Counted from the first letter of the stretch, positions 1 to 9,887 are shown. The stretch is DNA of 45,193 nucleotides from Methanobrevibacter sp. (GCA_017434555.1 JAFRFB010000042.1:1-45193), one strand, 5' to 3'. Notes: generated by a model from the sequence alone, not told the origin. Translations and numbers: made by a program.

Positions 1-2271
1 ATCATCGTATATCTTTAGTTGATTTTCTAAAATTAATTTCCTTAATTTTTCACCATATTTAGCTTTAGCAAATTTATTAGAACAAATGAATGCAAATATA
101 CCATTTTCTTTTAGAATTTTCAAACCTTTCTCAAAGAAATAAACATACAAATCAGCAACTCCCGTATAAGTTTTATAATGTTCTTTGAGATATGGTTTTA
201 GTTCTTTAATTTTTTCTTGTCTAACATATGGAGGATTTCCAATGACTATATCAAAACCAGGATTTTCTCCTTTAAATATTTCTGAAAATTCTAATTCCCA
301 TATAAAGAAGGGTTTAGCTTCAGAAAATTCAAACTCCCTTATTTCATCAATTAAATCATTTCTACCGATATCTTTAAGATAAGATTCAATAAATTCCCAT
401 TTCAATTGTTTAATTTCTTGTTTAAGTTCCTCTTTTCTATGTGGGCCACTTATGTCAAAATATTCTCTTTTTTTACGTTCTAATTCTTCAAATGCTCTTT
501 CATGAGGAGTCATAGATAATTTAGTTTGACTTGATCTAACAATTAAACTATCATCAAATAATTTAACATTATCATATCCATCAATTACTGAATTGCCGCA
601 CATGATTTGATTGTCTAGATTAGGTAATGGTCTAATCTGTTTTAAGTCTTCTTCATCAACAATTAATGATAGCCAAAATCTTAATTTAGTAACATCTGTT
701 GCTGATAATTCTACATCTACTCCATATAATGAATTCTCAATGGTTTCACGTTTTAAATCATACATATTAACGTTATCAATACCATGTAATAATCTTAGAA
801 TATATCTTGCTTTGACGATTTCATTCATCATACCTACTGGAAATGCTCCTGAACCTACAGCAGGGTCAATTACTTTAACTTTTTTAAGCAAATTTTCAAG
901 TTCATCAGAATGTTCTTTAATTGAATCAGGAAGTTCGATTCTTGTGTATTGTTTACCATTATATTTTTGTTTCTCTTCATTAGCACGGATAATTGAATTA
1001 ACAGCTAAATCACCTTTAGTGATAAATTCTCTTAAATCCTCTTCAGAAAGTCCAGAATTTGTGTTAAGATATGAAATTAAATTTTCCTGACACATGTAAT
1101 GTACAATATTACGTGGAGTATAAAATGCTCCTTTTGATTTTCTATCAGTAACTTCAAGTAGGTTTTCAAATACTTTTCCTAACATTTCGGGATCAACAGC
1201 TACTTCTTTTTCTAAAGGTTCATCCTCTTTTACAGTGAAATTAAATTCATCGAATGTATCTAGTATTTTAGAGAAAATAGAATTATTTAAAACTACCTCA
1301 GTTTTGACCCAATCATAATCATTAATTGGTTCAAACAATCCGCCATTTAAGAAAGGCACTCTATAACCAAACTTTGAATAATGATTATCTCTCACATCTT
1401 CAGACAAACCTTCATAAAATAAAGGTTCTAAAATATCATTAAAAAAGTTTTTATTATCAGATACGCATTGATTAAATATTTGTTTTAAAAAATTTTTAGG
1501 TCCAGTTCCCCATTCAGCATCTTTTTTGACACCTAACCAACCTTTTTTCTGTAAGAAATATATGAATACAATTTGTCCCATTAGTTTTTTAGCAAAATCA
1601 CTAGATTTAATATTCTTCTGTTCAAACTCTATGTTAACTTCAGAATCATTTTTTTTAACTTCATCTAATGAATCAACTAAATCTAAATATAATTCTTTAT
1701 ATTTATCAAAAAATTCATCAGTAACATTTTCAATACTGAAGGCTTGTTCTATGTCTTTTAATTGAATATTATCTTCATTACAAAGTAATTCTAAGAATTG
1801 GGATTGGCATGTGTGGTTTGGTTCATTAACTCCGACTAAGAATGAGTGTCTTCTTGGTGAACTTAATTTTTCACGAATCCCATTTTCATTAAATTCATAT
1901 TCTACTTTAACATGGGAAAATCTCCAATCATCGAGATTCGGTTCATAAAAAGCAACCAATGCAGAATCATATCTATCTTTAATTAAAGAAGCTATTAAGT
2001 TTCTTTGCATAGTTCTAGCACGATCCCTAGAAGATTGTTTGGATAATTCCACTACATACATTACAATTGAGTCGCCTGAATCATCTTGATAATCTCCCAA
2101 CATATAAACTTTATTTTCATAATTCCAAAATTCTTTTCGAATATATTCTATTTCTCTTGGACGTATATTTGATTTATTAAAAAGTTCTTTTAAGAAATTA
2201 ACATATTTATTTATATTAAATTCATTTTTAAATGTGTCTTCGAGTAAAGAAATTGCTGAAACTCTATCCAT
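1..2271 (-). CDS. Eco57I-class DNA methyltransferase/specificity protein, copy B (3' end outside window)
   Basis: About 757 codons are open from the ATG at 2271 to the left edge with no stop, so the gene is cut by the window and not visibly broken. It is a paralogue of the complete gene at 2291-5650 and collinear with it (constant offset 3379 bp from the start codon to about position 810). The SAM-binding motif DPAVGSGAFP (about 839-867) and the catalytic NPPY motif (about 231-244) mark an N6-adenine methyltransferase of the type IIG/Eco57I family (COG1002-like). After NPPYV the protein diverges from copy A (RQEKIKELKPYLKEH here), where target recognition begins. It starts 19 bp after the stop of copy A, in the same operon. 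I infer that it methylates or directs cutting at a different site from copy A. Confidence 0.85.
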   Translation of the reverse strand, partial: MDRVSAISLLEDTFKNEFNINKYVNFLKELFNKSNIRPREIEYIRKEFWNYENKVYMLGDYQDDSGDSIVMYVVELSKQSSRDRARTMQRNLIASLIKDRYDSALVAFYEPNLDDWRFSHVKVEYEFNENGIREKLSSPRRHSFLVGVNEPNHTCQSQFLELLCNEDNIQLKDIEQAFSIENVTDEFFDKYKELYLDLVDSLDEVKKNDSEVNIEFEQKNIKSSDFAKKLMGQIVFIYFLQKKGWLGVKKDAEWGTGPKNFLKQIFNQCVSDNKNFFNDILEPLFYEGLSEDVRDNHYSKFGYRVPFLNGGLFEPINDYDWVKTEVVLNNSIFSKILDTFDEFNFTVKEDEPLEKEVAVDPEMLGKVFENLLEVTDRKSKGAFYTPRNIVHYMCQENLISYLNTNSGLSEEDLREFITKGDLAVNSIIRANEEKQKYNGKQYTRIELPDSIKEHSDELENLLKKVKVIDPAVGSGAFPVGMMNEIVKARYILRLLHGIDNVNMYDLKRETIENSLYGVDVELSATDVTKLRFWLSLIVDEEDLKQIRPLPNLDNQIMCGNSVIDGYDNVKLFDDSLIVRSSQTKLSMTPHERAFEELERKKREYFDISGPHRKEELKQEIKQLKWEFIESYLKDIGRNDLIDEIREFEFSEAKPFFIWELEFSEIFKGENPGFDIVIGNPPYVRQEKIKELKPYLKEHYKTYTGVADLYVYFFEKGLKILKENGIFAFICSNKFAKAKYGEKLRKLILENQLKIYDD

Positions 2272-2290
2272 ATTATGTCTCCCAGTTTAA

Positions 2291-5200
2291 TTATAAAACA
2301 TTTTCAATTTTATTTATCTCATCTTCAGTGATACCATACAATTCATAAATTAAATAATTTAATTTGTTTTCAAATGATTCAATATTAGGAGATTCAGTAT
2401 TAGATTTATATTCTTCCAATATATTATCAACTAACATTATTATTTTGCGCTCTATATTCTCATCAACATCTGTGATTATTGGGATTTTTTGTAAGGGTTC
2501 TTTATCTAATTGATAGTTATTTCCTTGCATTTTTCCTTTATATTTAAGCCAAAATTGGATTAATTTTGAATTTAACAAACCAGTTAAAAACTTCAAATTA
2601 AATCTTTTTGAATTGATTATCATGAATGTCTGTGAAACATATGCATCAAAATTAGCATAGGAAAAAGTTGGAATTTCACATTTTCTTGCAATAATAATTT
2701 TTTCATTAGTAAAAATCTCTTCTTTTCTTGCTCTATGAAGTCCATATGGTTTATTGCTTGATGTATTAATACTTGAAAATTTATCTAAATGTGCTTTAAT
2801 ATTGGGATAATTAGAAATATAATTATCTATGTCTGATTTAGTATAAATTATCCATTTTTTATTATTCTTTGATGAATAATATCTTTTAAGCTCTTCTGTA
2901 GTGTAATAAGGTTTTATTAATTCAAGTTCATTGTCATTAAGATTTAATTGGGATAATTCTTCATCATTAAGTACAAAGATACCTTTCCCTACTTCATATT
3001 CATTGTTAAGTTTTTTTGCATTTCTTCCATTCAAATCTTCTTGTGGAGCTACAATCCCTTGAGATAATTCTTTATTTGTTAAATAAGTAATACTAGAATC
3101 AGATTGTATTTTTGAAATTATATCATGTATCTCGGAATTCATGAAACTGAAATAACTATCTTTATTCATTTTTCTATTAAAACCTGCATGGAATTTGTCC
3201 CATAGCTCATTAACATTATCAGAATATAAAAATGACTTTAAATGATCATCAGTAATTGTGTCAACTAATAGTTTAGAATATTTAAAATGGTAATTAGTAT
3301 CTGTTGAATCTTTTGTCATCAGGTATATCATTGTTTGGATGCTAGCAGTATCAAATGCTTTATAGTTACCAAAGTCAATGAAATATTTGAATTTAGCTTC
3401 GTCATTTACTTTATTTCTAAATTTTGAAGCACCGAAACTTGTAACCCAATTATTTGTAGCAATGAATGAAACTATCCCATTCTCTTTTACCAGGTCTAAA
3501 GCTCTACAACCAAACAAATACCATAAATCCATTTTTCCTTGATAATAAGGAGAGTTTCTAACACCATCAAATGCATTCTTATTTCTACCTTCTTTAACAT
3601 ATGGAGGATTACCAATTGCTATGTCAAATCCAGAATTCATTCCTTGGAATACTTCTGAAAATTCTAATTCCCATATAAAGAAAGGTTTAATTTCATCATA
3701 TTCATAGTGTTTAATTTCATTAAGTAACTCTGTTTTACCTAAATCTTTAAGATAAGTTTCAATAAAATCCCATTTAGATTCTCTTATTTTTTGTTTTAAA
3801 TCCTGTTTAACCTCAGGATCACTTTCTTCGAAATAGGCTTTTTTTATCACTTCTAATTCTTTAAAGATTCTTTCAGCAGCTGTAGCACCAAATCTTTGCT
3901 GTGCATCTTTCACAATAAATGTATCATCAAATAATCTAATATCTTTATAACTGTCTACAAGTGAATTTCCGCACATTATTTGATTATCTAAATTAGGGAG
4001 TGGGTTAATAACATTATTATCTTCTTCATCAACAATTAATGATAACCAAAACCTTAGTTTAGTAATGTCTGTAGCAGATAATTCTAAATCAACACCATAT
4101 AATGAATTCTCAATAGTTTCTTTTTTTAGTTTATATAAGTTAATATCTTCATCGTCAACCATATTTAATAGTCCTAAAATATATCTTGCTTTGACGATTT
4201 CATTCATCATACCTACTGGAAATGCTCCTGAACCTACAGCGGGGTCAATTACTTTAACTTTTTTAAGCAGTTTTTCTAGATTATTAGAATGTTCTTTGAT
4301 TGAATCAGGCAATTCAATTCGGGTAAATTGTTGTCCATTATATTTCTTTTTCTCCTCATTAGCTCGAATAATGGAATTTACAGCTAAATCTCCTTTTGTA
4401 ATGAAAATTCTCAAATCATCTTCAGAAACATCAGAGTTAGTACTCAAGTAAGAAATTAAAGATTCTTGGCACATAAAATGGACAATATGTCTAGGAGTGT
4501 AGAATGCTCCTTTTGATTGTCTATCTATGATTTCAAGTAGGTTTTCAAATACTTTTCCTAACATTTCGGGATCAACAGCTACTTCTTTTTCTAAAGGTTC
4601 ATCTTCTTTTATAGTAAAGTTAAATTGATCAAATGTATCTAATATTTCTTTAAAAATATTATTGTCAAGAATAACGTCTGTTTCAATCCAATCATAATTA
4701 TTTATGGGTTCAAAAAGACCTCCATTGAGGAAAGGAACTTTATATCCAAAATCAGAAAAATGATTGTCTAATTCTTTTTTTGAAAATCCTTCATAGAACA
4801 AATGTTCTAAAACATCATTAAAGAAGTTTTCACCTTTATTCATAGACTCATCATATATTCTTCTTAAAAAGTCTTTAGGTCCTGTGCCCCAGTCTTCATA
4901 TTCTTTGACACCTAACCAACCTTTTTTCTGTAAGAAATATATGAATACTAATTGTCCCATTAGTTTTTTAGCAAAATCACTAGATTCTATCTTTCTATCA
5001 TCAAATTCGGATTTAACTTTAGGATCTTTTTCTTTAACTTCTTCTAATGATTCAGTTAGTTGTAAAAATAGTTCTTTATATTTATTAAAGAATTCATCTG
5101 TAACATTTTCAATACTGAAGGCTTGTTCTATGTCTTTTAATTGAATATTGTCTTCATAACATAACAAATCTAAGAATTGGGATTGGCATGTGTGGTTTGG

Positions 5201-5650
5201 TTCATTAACTCCGACTAAGAATGAGTGTCTTCTTGGTGAACTTAATTTTTCACGAATCCCATTTTCATTAAATTCATATTCTACTTTAACATGGGAAAAT
5301 CTCCAATCTTCAAGATTCGGTTCATAAAAAGCAACCAATGCAGAATCATATCTATCTTTAATTAAAGAAGCTATTAAGTTTCTTTGCATAGTTCTAGCAC
5401 GATCCCTAGAAGATTGTTTAGTTAGTTCAATTGCATATAAAGCTATTGAATCACCAGAATCATCTTGATAATCACCTAAGATATAAACTTCATTTTCATA
5501 GCTCCAAAACTCTTTTCTAATCGCTTCAATGCTTCTTGGACGTATATTTGATTTATTAAAAAGTTCTTTTAAAAAATCAACATAATTATCCATATTGAAT
5601 TCATTTTTAAATGTTTTTTCTAAAAGAGATATTGCAGAATTTTTATCCAT
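2291..5650 (-). CDS. Eco57I-class DNA methyltransferase/specificity protein, copy A
   Basis: This 1119-aa protein is complete. An N-terminal part of about 350 aa (nuclease or scaffold type, containing YTPRHIVHFM near 390) precedes the methyltransferase core with DPAVGSGAFP (about residues 468-477) and NPPYV (about 679-683), the signature of N6-adenine methylation. The last ~400 residues should hold the target recognition domain. Length and layout fit the large type IIG-like methylases and PglX-like proteins, but no pglZ or brx genes are visible here, so BREX is not supported. The gene lies 17 bp downstream of the PLD-SNF2 helicase gene, and the two products probably form one restriction-modification complex. 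Stretches of the first half match copy B almost exactly at DNA level (see findings), which suggests recent duplication or gene conversion. Confidence 0.88.
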   Translation of the reverse strand: MDKNSAISLLEKTFKNEFNMDNYVDFLKELFNKSNIRPRSIEAIRKEFWSYENEVYILGDYQDDSGDSIALYAIELTKQSSRDRARTMQRNLIASLIKDRYDSALVAFYEPNLEDWRFSHVKVEYEFNENGIREKLSSPRRHSFLVGVNEPNHTCQSQFLDLLCYEDNIQLKDIEQAFSIENVTDEFFNKYKELFLQLTESLEEVKEKDPKVKSEFDDRKIESSDFAKKLMGQLVFIYFLQKKGWLGVKEYEDWGTGPKDFLRRIYDESMNKGENFFNDVLEHLFYEGFSKKELDNHFSDFGYKVPFLNGGLFEPINNYDWIETDVILDNNIFKEILDTFDQFNFTIKEDEPLEKEVAVDPEMLGKVFENLLEIIDRQSKGAFYTPRHIVHFMCQESLISYLSTNSDVSEDDLRIFITKGDLAVNSIIRANEEKKKYNGQQFTRIELPDSIKEHSNNLEKLLKKVKVIDPAVGSGAFPVGMMNEIVKARYILGLLNMVDDEDINLYKLKKETIENSLYGVDLELSATDITKLRFWLSLIVDEEDNNVINPLPNLDNQIMCGNSLVDSYKDIRLFDDTFIVKDAQQRFGATAAERIFKELEVIKKAYFEESDPEVKQDLKQKIRESKWDFIETYLKDLGKTELLNEIKHYEYDEIKPFFIWELEFSEVFQGMNSGFDIAIGNPPYVKEGRNKNAFDGVRNSPYYQGKMDLWYLFGCRALDLVKENGIVSFIATNNWVTSFGASKFRNKVNDEAKFKYFIDFGNYKAFDTASIQTMIYLMTKDSTDTNYHFKYSKLLVDTITDDHLKSFLYSDNVNELWDKFHAGFNRKMNKDSYFSFMNSEIHDIISKIQSDSSITYLTNKELSQGIVAPQEDLNGRNAKKLNNEYEVGKGIFVLNDEELSQLNLNDNELELIKPYYTTEELKRYYSSKNNKKWIIYTKSDIDNYISNYPNIKAHLDKFSSINTSSNKPYGLHRARKEEIFTNEKIIIARKCEIPTFSYANFDAYVSQTFMIINSKRFNLKFLTGLLNSKLIQFWLKYKGKMQGNNYQLDKEPLQKIPIITDVDENIERKIIMLVDNILEEYKSNTESPNIESFENKLNYLIYELYGITEDEINKIENVL

Positions 5651-5667
5651 TATTCCAGTCCCCTTAA

Positions 5668-8600
5668 TTATATAAAGTATTCTGATAATATGATTTGTTT
5701 TGGTTCTTCTTTACATTCTTTAATACATGATGCAGTTTCTGTTTTTAAATCCTCTTCAGAGATATTATTGTAAAATACACCAACAATCAAGTTTGAACGT
5801 TTTAATTTATCTAAATCTTTATTTTTCTTATCAATAGCTATTAAATCATTTTTAATTTTCTTTGCCCTATTTTTTGTAATGTGTCCTTCTTCAATTAACT
5901 CTTTAACTTTATATAAATAATCTCTGTCGTGATTTAGTAATTTTTTACAACTACGAGCATATTTTATATATTTGAGGATAAATTTTTCATTGTTAGATAA
6001 TTTAACCTCATCGTCTGGATTATTCAATAACTGATCAAAAGCAAATCTATTTTGATAAAGATATTCATAAAATTCTTTATCTACAGGAAATGCTTTTTCA
6101 TCTTCATTAGCTCTTAACTCTTTAATAGCTTCAAAGAAATCAATTTCAACTGCATTATTACCTGTGGATTTAAATACTTTTTTGAATTTATCTTTTTTCA
6201 TTAATGTGATGAGATATTTATCATTTGATTGGGATTTACGTGCAACACGGGCTTTAATAGGAAGTTCCTCAATTCTCTTAAATAATTCAGGATTATTGTC
6301 CCTAATATCTCTAATTTCTCTAAGATATCTTAATTCATCATCAACTACTTCTTCATTATCACTGGCAGATATGATGCTAAAGAAGTCATCATATGATTTA
6401 ATTGGTTCTTCAGTTAATAATTGTGAATCATTTCCGAGTAATTCAATGAACATGGCTATTTTATTTTCTGCAAGGGATTTAAGTTGAATATTTTCTTCAA
6501 TAGGTGCTGTTGGGAAAAAGTTATAGGTATATACATTTTTAAATTTAGTTCCTAAACGTTGTACACGTCCAACTCTTTGCATCATCTTGGTAGGGTTCCA
6601 TGGAATATCAAAATTAATAATTACATTTGATCTGTGTAAGTTAACACCATGTGAAAGAGTATCTGTTGCAACAAGAATTCTATAATCATTTTTTTGTCTT
6701 GCTTCAGGAATATTGGCATCAAAATTGTATAACACTTCATCCATATCTTCTTTACCTGATTTTCCGGTAAATATTTTAACATTACCGTTACATTCTTTAG
6801 CAATTAATTCAACAATATCTTCTGCAGTATCTATAAATTCTGTAAAAATTATGACTTTCTTATCTTTTAAGTCTTCATTAAGCAATCTTACTAATTCTAA
6901 TCTTTTAGGATAATCCTCAACTGATTTCCACATTTCAGATATTTCCTCTAATATATGTAAATCATATTCCATGTCTTCTAAGAATTTGTCAGTGAAATCA
7001 TCAGCATCATATTTATTAGCTTTGCCATCTTCAATTAATTCATCAATTTTGGCAAAGTTTTCTTCAGCAACTAAATCAAAAATCTTTAAATTATAATCTC
7101 TGCTGGTGTAAAATACTTTTTCATTTTTAAAAGTTTCTATAGCTTGTTTGTGTGTGTCAATTGAATTTTGAATAGATTTTTTAAATGCATAGCTTCCACT
7201 TTCAAGTCTTTTGACGAGTAAGATTTTTATAAAGTTACCCATCATTTTTTGTGAATTAGCATATCTACTATCTGGTTCGTCTTGGTATTCTTCAGCTAAT
7301 GGCCTATATTTAGCATAAGTTAACTTTTTAGTTAATTTGTATAATGAATTTTCAAATACTTTATTTGTATATTCATCAAATTCATAATATACAGGTTCAG
7401 GTTTTTTAACATTTGGAAATTCCATATCATGTTTTTCTAAATCTTTTGCATAATATTTACTAATGCTTTTTCTAGTTCTTCTAACCATAATATGTTTTAA
7501 AACATTTTCTCTAATTTCTCCTGAAATCTTTTTACTTTCTTCCATGTATGCTTCAGGATGTTTTACTCTATCGATAATTTTTAGTCTATGTTCTAGTTTT
7601 TTGAAATATGCTTCTAAATCTCTTACTTCAGGATTTGGCAATGTTGAATTATGAGCCGGTTGGAATAATTTAATTTGACTTAACAAATCCAATGGAGAAT
7701 TATTAAATGGAGTTGCAGAAATTAAAATAACATTTTTTCCTTTACAGATTTGAGATAAGTACTCAAATCGTTGTGTATCTTCATTTCTAAAATCATGTGA
7801 TTCATCAATGATTACATTTTGATAACTATTTGAATCATATTTTTCTAAAATTTGATCCAGTTTTCCTTTAGATTCTACAATAGGCATTGGAGTTACACCA
7901 AATTCTCTTAATACTCTTTTCCATCCTCCAGGATTGTGATCTTTAACAAGTGCTGGTGGAGCTATTACTAATGTAGTTCCTCTTAGTTGTTGAGCTAGCA
8001 GTGATCCCATATATGTTTTACCTAGCCCTACAACATCTGATAAAAATACTCCTCCATGTTCATATAGAATATCTCGTGCATATAATACTGCATCTCTTTG
8101 ATATTCAAGCATTTTGAATCCTTCAGGGAATATTTCATAATCTAATTCTTTTTGGTCATTCCAAATTTTATCTTTTAAAAATTCATAAATAAATTTTAAA
8201 TATAATTCATAAGGAGTTATGTTATCGTTAATCCAAGTTTTATTTTTTAATGTGTTTACAAAGTCTTCTGAGATAGGTTCAGAATGTTCCCATAAATCTT
8301 CAAAGGTATCAGATGCAAAATAATAATCTTCTGGTCTTGTTAATTCTACATTGAATTCTAGGTTTCTTTCAAGACCTGGTTGTGTGAAATTACTTGAGCC
8401 AGTTATTACTCTTCCAATATCTTTATCATCTTCAGTAAACGTCATGATATACAATTTTGAATGAGTTTTACGTTCTTTATAACCCCTTATTTCTAGCTTT
8501 CCAGTTTGTAACCAATCGACAAATTCCCTAACTCCTTTTTCAACATGAGAATTATCTTCAGAGTGATTCATTTCATCAATTAAATCTTTTTGTAATTTTT

Positions 8601-8871
8601 TTTTGTATTCTGCAGTTGATACGCTTGTAACTTGGGAATCTTCAATTAAATTGAATGTTTGTGAATCAATTCCCATGCCAACTAAAATTCTAATTTGCTT
8701 TGTTTTCTCTAGACTTTTTTGGAGTTTATGAAATCCACTCACATAAAAATATCCTACTAAACAATCAAAGAAATCTGTATCTTTTAAAAGAAGATTAAAC
8801 TCATTAAGCAATGTATTTCCATTTTCATTAGTTATAAAACTATTACTTTTATCACTCATAGGACCACTCAT
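5668..8871 (-). CDS. PLD-type nuclease fused to SNF2/SF2 helicase
   Basis: This 1067-aa protein has an N-terminal phospholipase-D-like nuclease domain: H137-x-K139 in THSKLYI, then GSSNF at 158-162. An SF2/SNF2 translocase follows, with Walker A VGLGKT (281-286), DESH (356-359), SATPFNN (385-391) and the C-terminal helicase lobe, including ATDTLSHGVNL and QRVGRVQRLG near 735-772. It is the first gene of a three-gene minus-strand operon with two methyltransferases and probably supplies translocation and cleavage. Only one HKD motif is present, so the nuclease would need to dimerise, as is known for such single-motif PLD enzymes. Two starts are possible, ATG at 8871 or at 8859; neither has a clear ribosome site. 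An AT-rich TATA-like stretch near 8887-8893 would put the transcript start close to the second. Similar to DrmD/HKD-helicase proteins, but no DISARM partners are seen. Confidence 0.85.
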   Translation of the reverse strand: MSGPMSDKSNSFITNENGNTLLNEFNLLLKDTDFFDCLVGYFYVSGFHKLQKSLEKTKQIRILVGMGIDSQTFNLIEDSQVTSVSTAEYKKKLQKDLIDEMNHSEDNSHVEKGVREFVDWLQTGKLEIRGYKERKTHSKLYIMTFTEDDKDIGRVITGSSNFTQPGLERNLEFNVELTRPEDYYFASDTFEDLWEHSEPISEDFVNTLKNKTWINDNITPYELYLKFIYEFLKDKIWNDQKELDYEIFPEGFKMLEYQRDAVLYARDILYEHGGVFLSDVVGLGKTYMGSLLAQQLRGTTLVIAPPALVKDHNPGGWKRVLREFGVTPMPIVESKGKLDQILEKYDSNSYQNVIIDESHDFRNEDTQRFEYLSQICKGKNVILISATPFNNSPLDLLSQIKLFQPAHNSTLPNPEVRDLEAYFKKLEHRLKIIDRVKHPEAYMEESKKISGEIRENVLKHIMVRRTRKSISKYYAKDLEKHDMEFPNVKKPEPVYYEFDEYTNKVFENSLYKLTKKLTYAKYRPLAEEYQDEPDSRYANSQKMMGNFIKILLVKRLESGSYAFKKSIQNSIDTHKQAIETFKNEKVFYTSRDYNLKIFDLVAEENFAKIDELIEDGKANKYDADDFTDKFLEDMEYDLHILEEISEMWKSVEDYPKRLELVRLLNEDLKDKKVIIFTEFIDTAEDIVELIAKECNGNVKIFTGKSGKEDMDEVLYNFDANIPEARQKNDYRILVATDTLSHGVNLHRSNVIINFDIPWNPTKMMQRVGRVQRLGTKFKNVYTYNFFPTAPIEENIQLKSLAENKIAMFIELLGNDSQLLTEEPIKSYDDFFSIISASDNEEVVDDELRYLREIRDIRDNNPELFKRIEELPIKARVARKSQSNDKYLITLMKKDKFKKVFKSTGNNAVEIDFFEAIKELRANEDEKAFPVDKEFYEYLYQNRFAFDQLLNNPDDEVKLSNNEKFILKYIKYARSCKKLLNHDRDYLYKVKELIEEGHITKNRAKKIKNDLIAIDKKNKDLDKLKRSNLIVGVFYNNISEEDLKTETASCIKECKEEPKQIILSEYFI

Positions 8872-9018
8872 TCATGAATTAATAATTATATAATATTATT
8901 TCTATGACTAACATTTTATAATGGTTATTATTTGTGTTTAATATTGTCAATATCTATTTTAATATTAATTTGAAAACAATATTTACTTAGCATATACAAT
9001 ATTAAACTAGTGATTAAA
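8872..9018. promoter_or_regulatory. Divergent promoter region with ATATTG palindrome
   Basis: This AT-rich gap lies between the restriction locus (minus) and the 9019 gene (plus). A perfect palindrome ATATTGTCAATAT sits at 8941-8953, and two related half sites (ACAATATT) follow near 8976 and 8996. TATA-like stretches face both ways. Operator function is inferred only. Confidence 0.4.
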
Positions 9019-9417
9019 ATGACCGAAGACAGATTTAGAAAATACGACGAACTTGAAGCTGATGAAAAAGAAGTCCTTGACGCTTTCAGACAGATGAAGC
9101 TAATGTCTGACTACAACAAATTCAAACTATACTCATATAAAGTCGAAGACTTAATTAACGATTACGAAAAGCTAAAACAACTCCGACAAGCAATCCAGGA
9201 AAAGTACTTTTCAATCTATGAGGAATTATTAAATGAAAACCTTATCGAGGGCGAGCTTGATGCCAGCGTCTGGGGAATCACAAGAGAAAATGAGGATGAA
9301 ACCTGGGATTCAGAACTCCAGCTTTTAAGTGAAATCAAAACTCATTTTGATATTGCCATCAAGATGATTGAGTCAGGTGATGCTGAGCAGATCATCATCG
9401 ATGAAGAGAATAAATAA
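9019..9417 (+). CDS. Acidic helical hypothetical protein
   Basis: This 132-aa protein is not recognised. It is rich in Glu, Lys and Leu, with long predicted helices (DYEKLKQLRQAIQEKYFSIY) and an acidic tail (IIIDEENK), so a coiled-coil or helical-bundle protein is likely. The ATG at 9019 is preferred over a GTG at 9010, because GTGAT at 9010-9014 serves as ribosome site. Codon use is richer in G/C-ending codons than the restriction genes beside it and resembles the capsid genes downstream, so it may be the left edge of the virus-derived element. It converges on the 9531-9800 gene, with a hairpin between the two. Confidence 0.65.
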   Translation: MTEDRFRKYDELEADEKEVLDAFRQMKLMSDYNKFKLYSYKVEDLINDYEKLKQLRQAIQEKYFSIYEELLNENLIEGELDASVWGITRENEDETWDSELQLLSEIKTHFDIAIKMIESGDAEQIIIDEENK

Positions 9418-9475
9418 TATTACTTACATACATTACCATGAAGACAAATAATTTCACTCCAGTTTGTTTTCAATA

Positions 9476-9533
9476 TAGAAATAAGTCAGATAAAACTTAT
9501 AAATAATCCTTAACAATTTCTGGCTTATTTCTA
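9476..9533. repeat. 15-bp inverted repeat between convergent genes
   Basis: The arms at 9476-9490 and 9519-9533 (TAGAAATAAGTCAGA and TCTGGCTTATTTCTA) pair at 14 of 15 positions around a 28-nt AT-rich loop. The right arm overlaps the last codon of the minus-strand gene. It could fold in transcripts from both sides and end or protect them; a recombination site is the other option. Confidence 0.55.
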
Positions 9534-9800
9534 TTCTATCCCTTTAACCGTCTCCAATATGTGTTCCCGTGTAATTTCATTCAGGTGAAATCCCATCCTG
9601 TCCCACTGCATATATTCATCACCGCACTCTTTAGGTGAACTCTCAACACCATATTTATCCGCAACAGATTTAATCTTTAAATAATAGTTCTTTGAATGTT
9701 CTATTAAATTATACTCGTCGGCCCAGTTGATGTTATGCTCGCCCTGCACCACACCTAACCTGTACAAATCATCAAGGCATTCTTCAATTCCTTTTTCCAT
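9531..9800 (-). CDS. Small hypothetical protein
   Basis: An 89-aa acidic protein of unknown function. I chose the ATG at 9800 (MEKGIEECLDDLYRLG) because a full GGTGAT site lies at 9810-9805 with 4-nt spacing; the longer reading from a GTG at 9809 would overlap that site. It has one Trp-Asp motif (NWADEY) and no membrane segment. It stands alone on the minus strand between two plus-strand genes, and its start faces the capsid promoter, so it may be a regulatory or early gene of the element. No family assignment is possible by eye. Confidence 0.6.
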   Translation of the reverse strand: MEKGIEECLDDLYRLGVVQGEHNINWADEYNLIEHSKNYYLKIKSVADKYGVESSPKECGDEYMQWDRMGFHLNEITREHILETVKGIE

Positions 9801-9864
9801 TTTCATCACCAGTAATCATTATTTCATTTTCCGCTTATACACTTTTTGCCTAAAAAAGTAGCCA

Positions 9865-9887
9865 TTATATATAAATCTTTATATATT
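9865..9887 (+). promoter_or_regulatory. Capsid-module promoter with shared 18-bp element
   Basis: A TATA box TTATATATAAA lies at 9865-9875. It runs into the 18-bp sequence TATAAATCTTTATATATT (9870-9887), which contains the palindrome TATAAA-TC-TTTATA. The same 18 bp occurs at the early-operon promoter (27457-27474). The expected start site near 9900 leaves a leader of about 36-40 nt carrying AGGAG at 9921-9925. Confidence 0.6.

Noticed and set aside
1-2271. Copy B as a broken pseudogene
   Set aside because: The reading frame was followed at both ends and the conserved motifs are in frame; it lacks a stop only because the window ends.
1-8871. BREX or DISARM system
   Set aside because: Large methylase and SNF2 helicase fit parts of both, but pglZ, brx, drmA and drmB are not visible. 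The left side is cut off, so this stays open only for unseen sequence.
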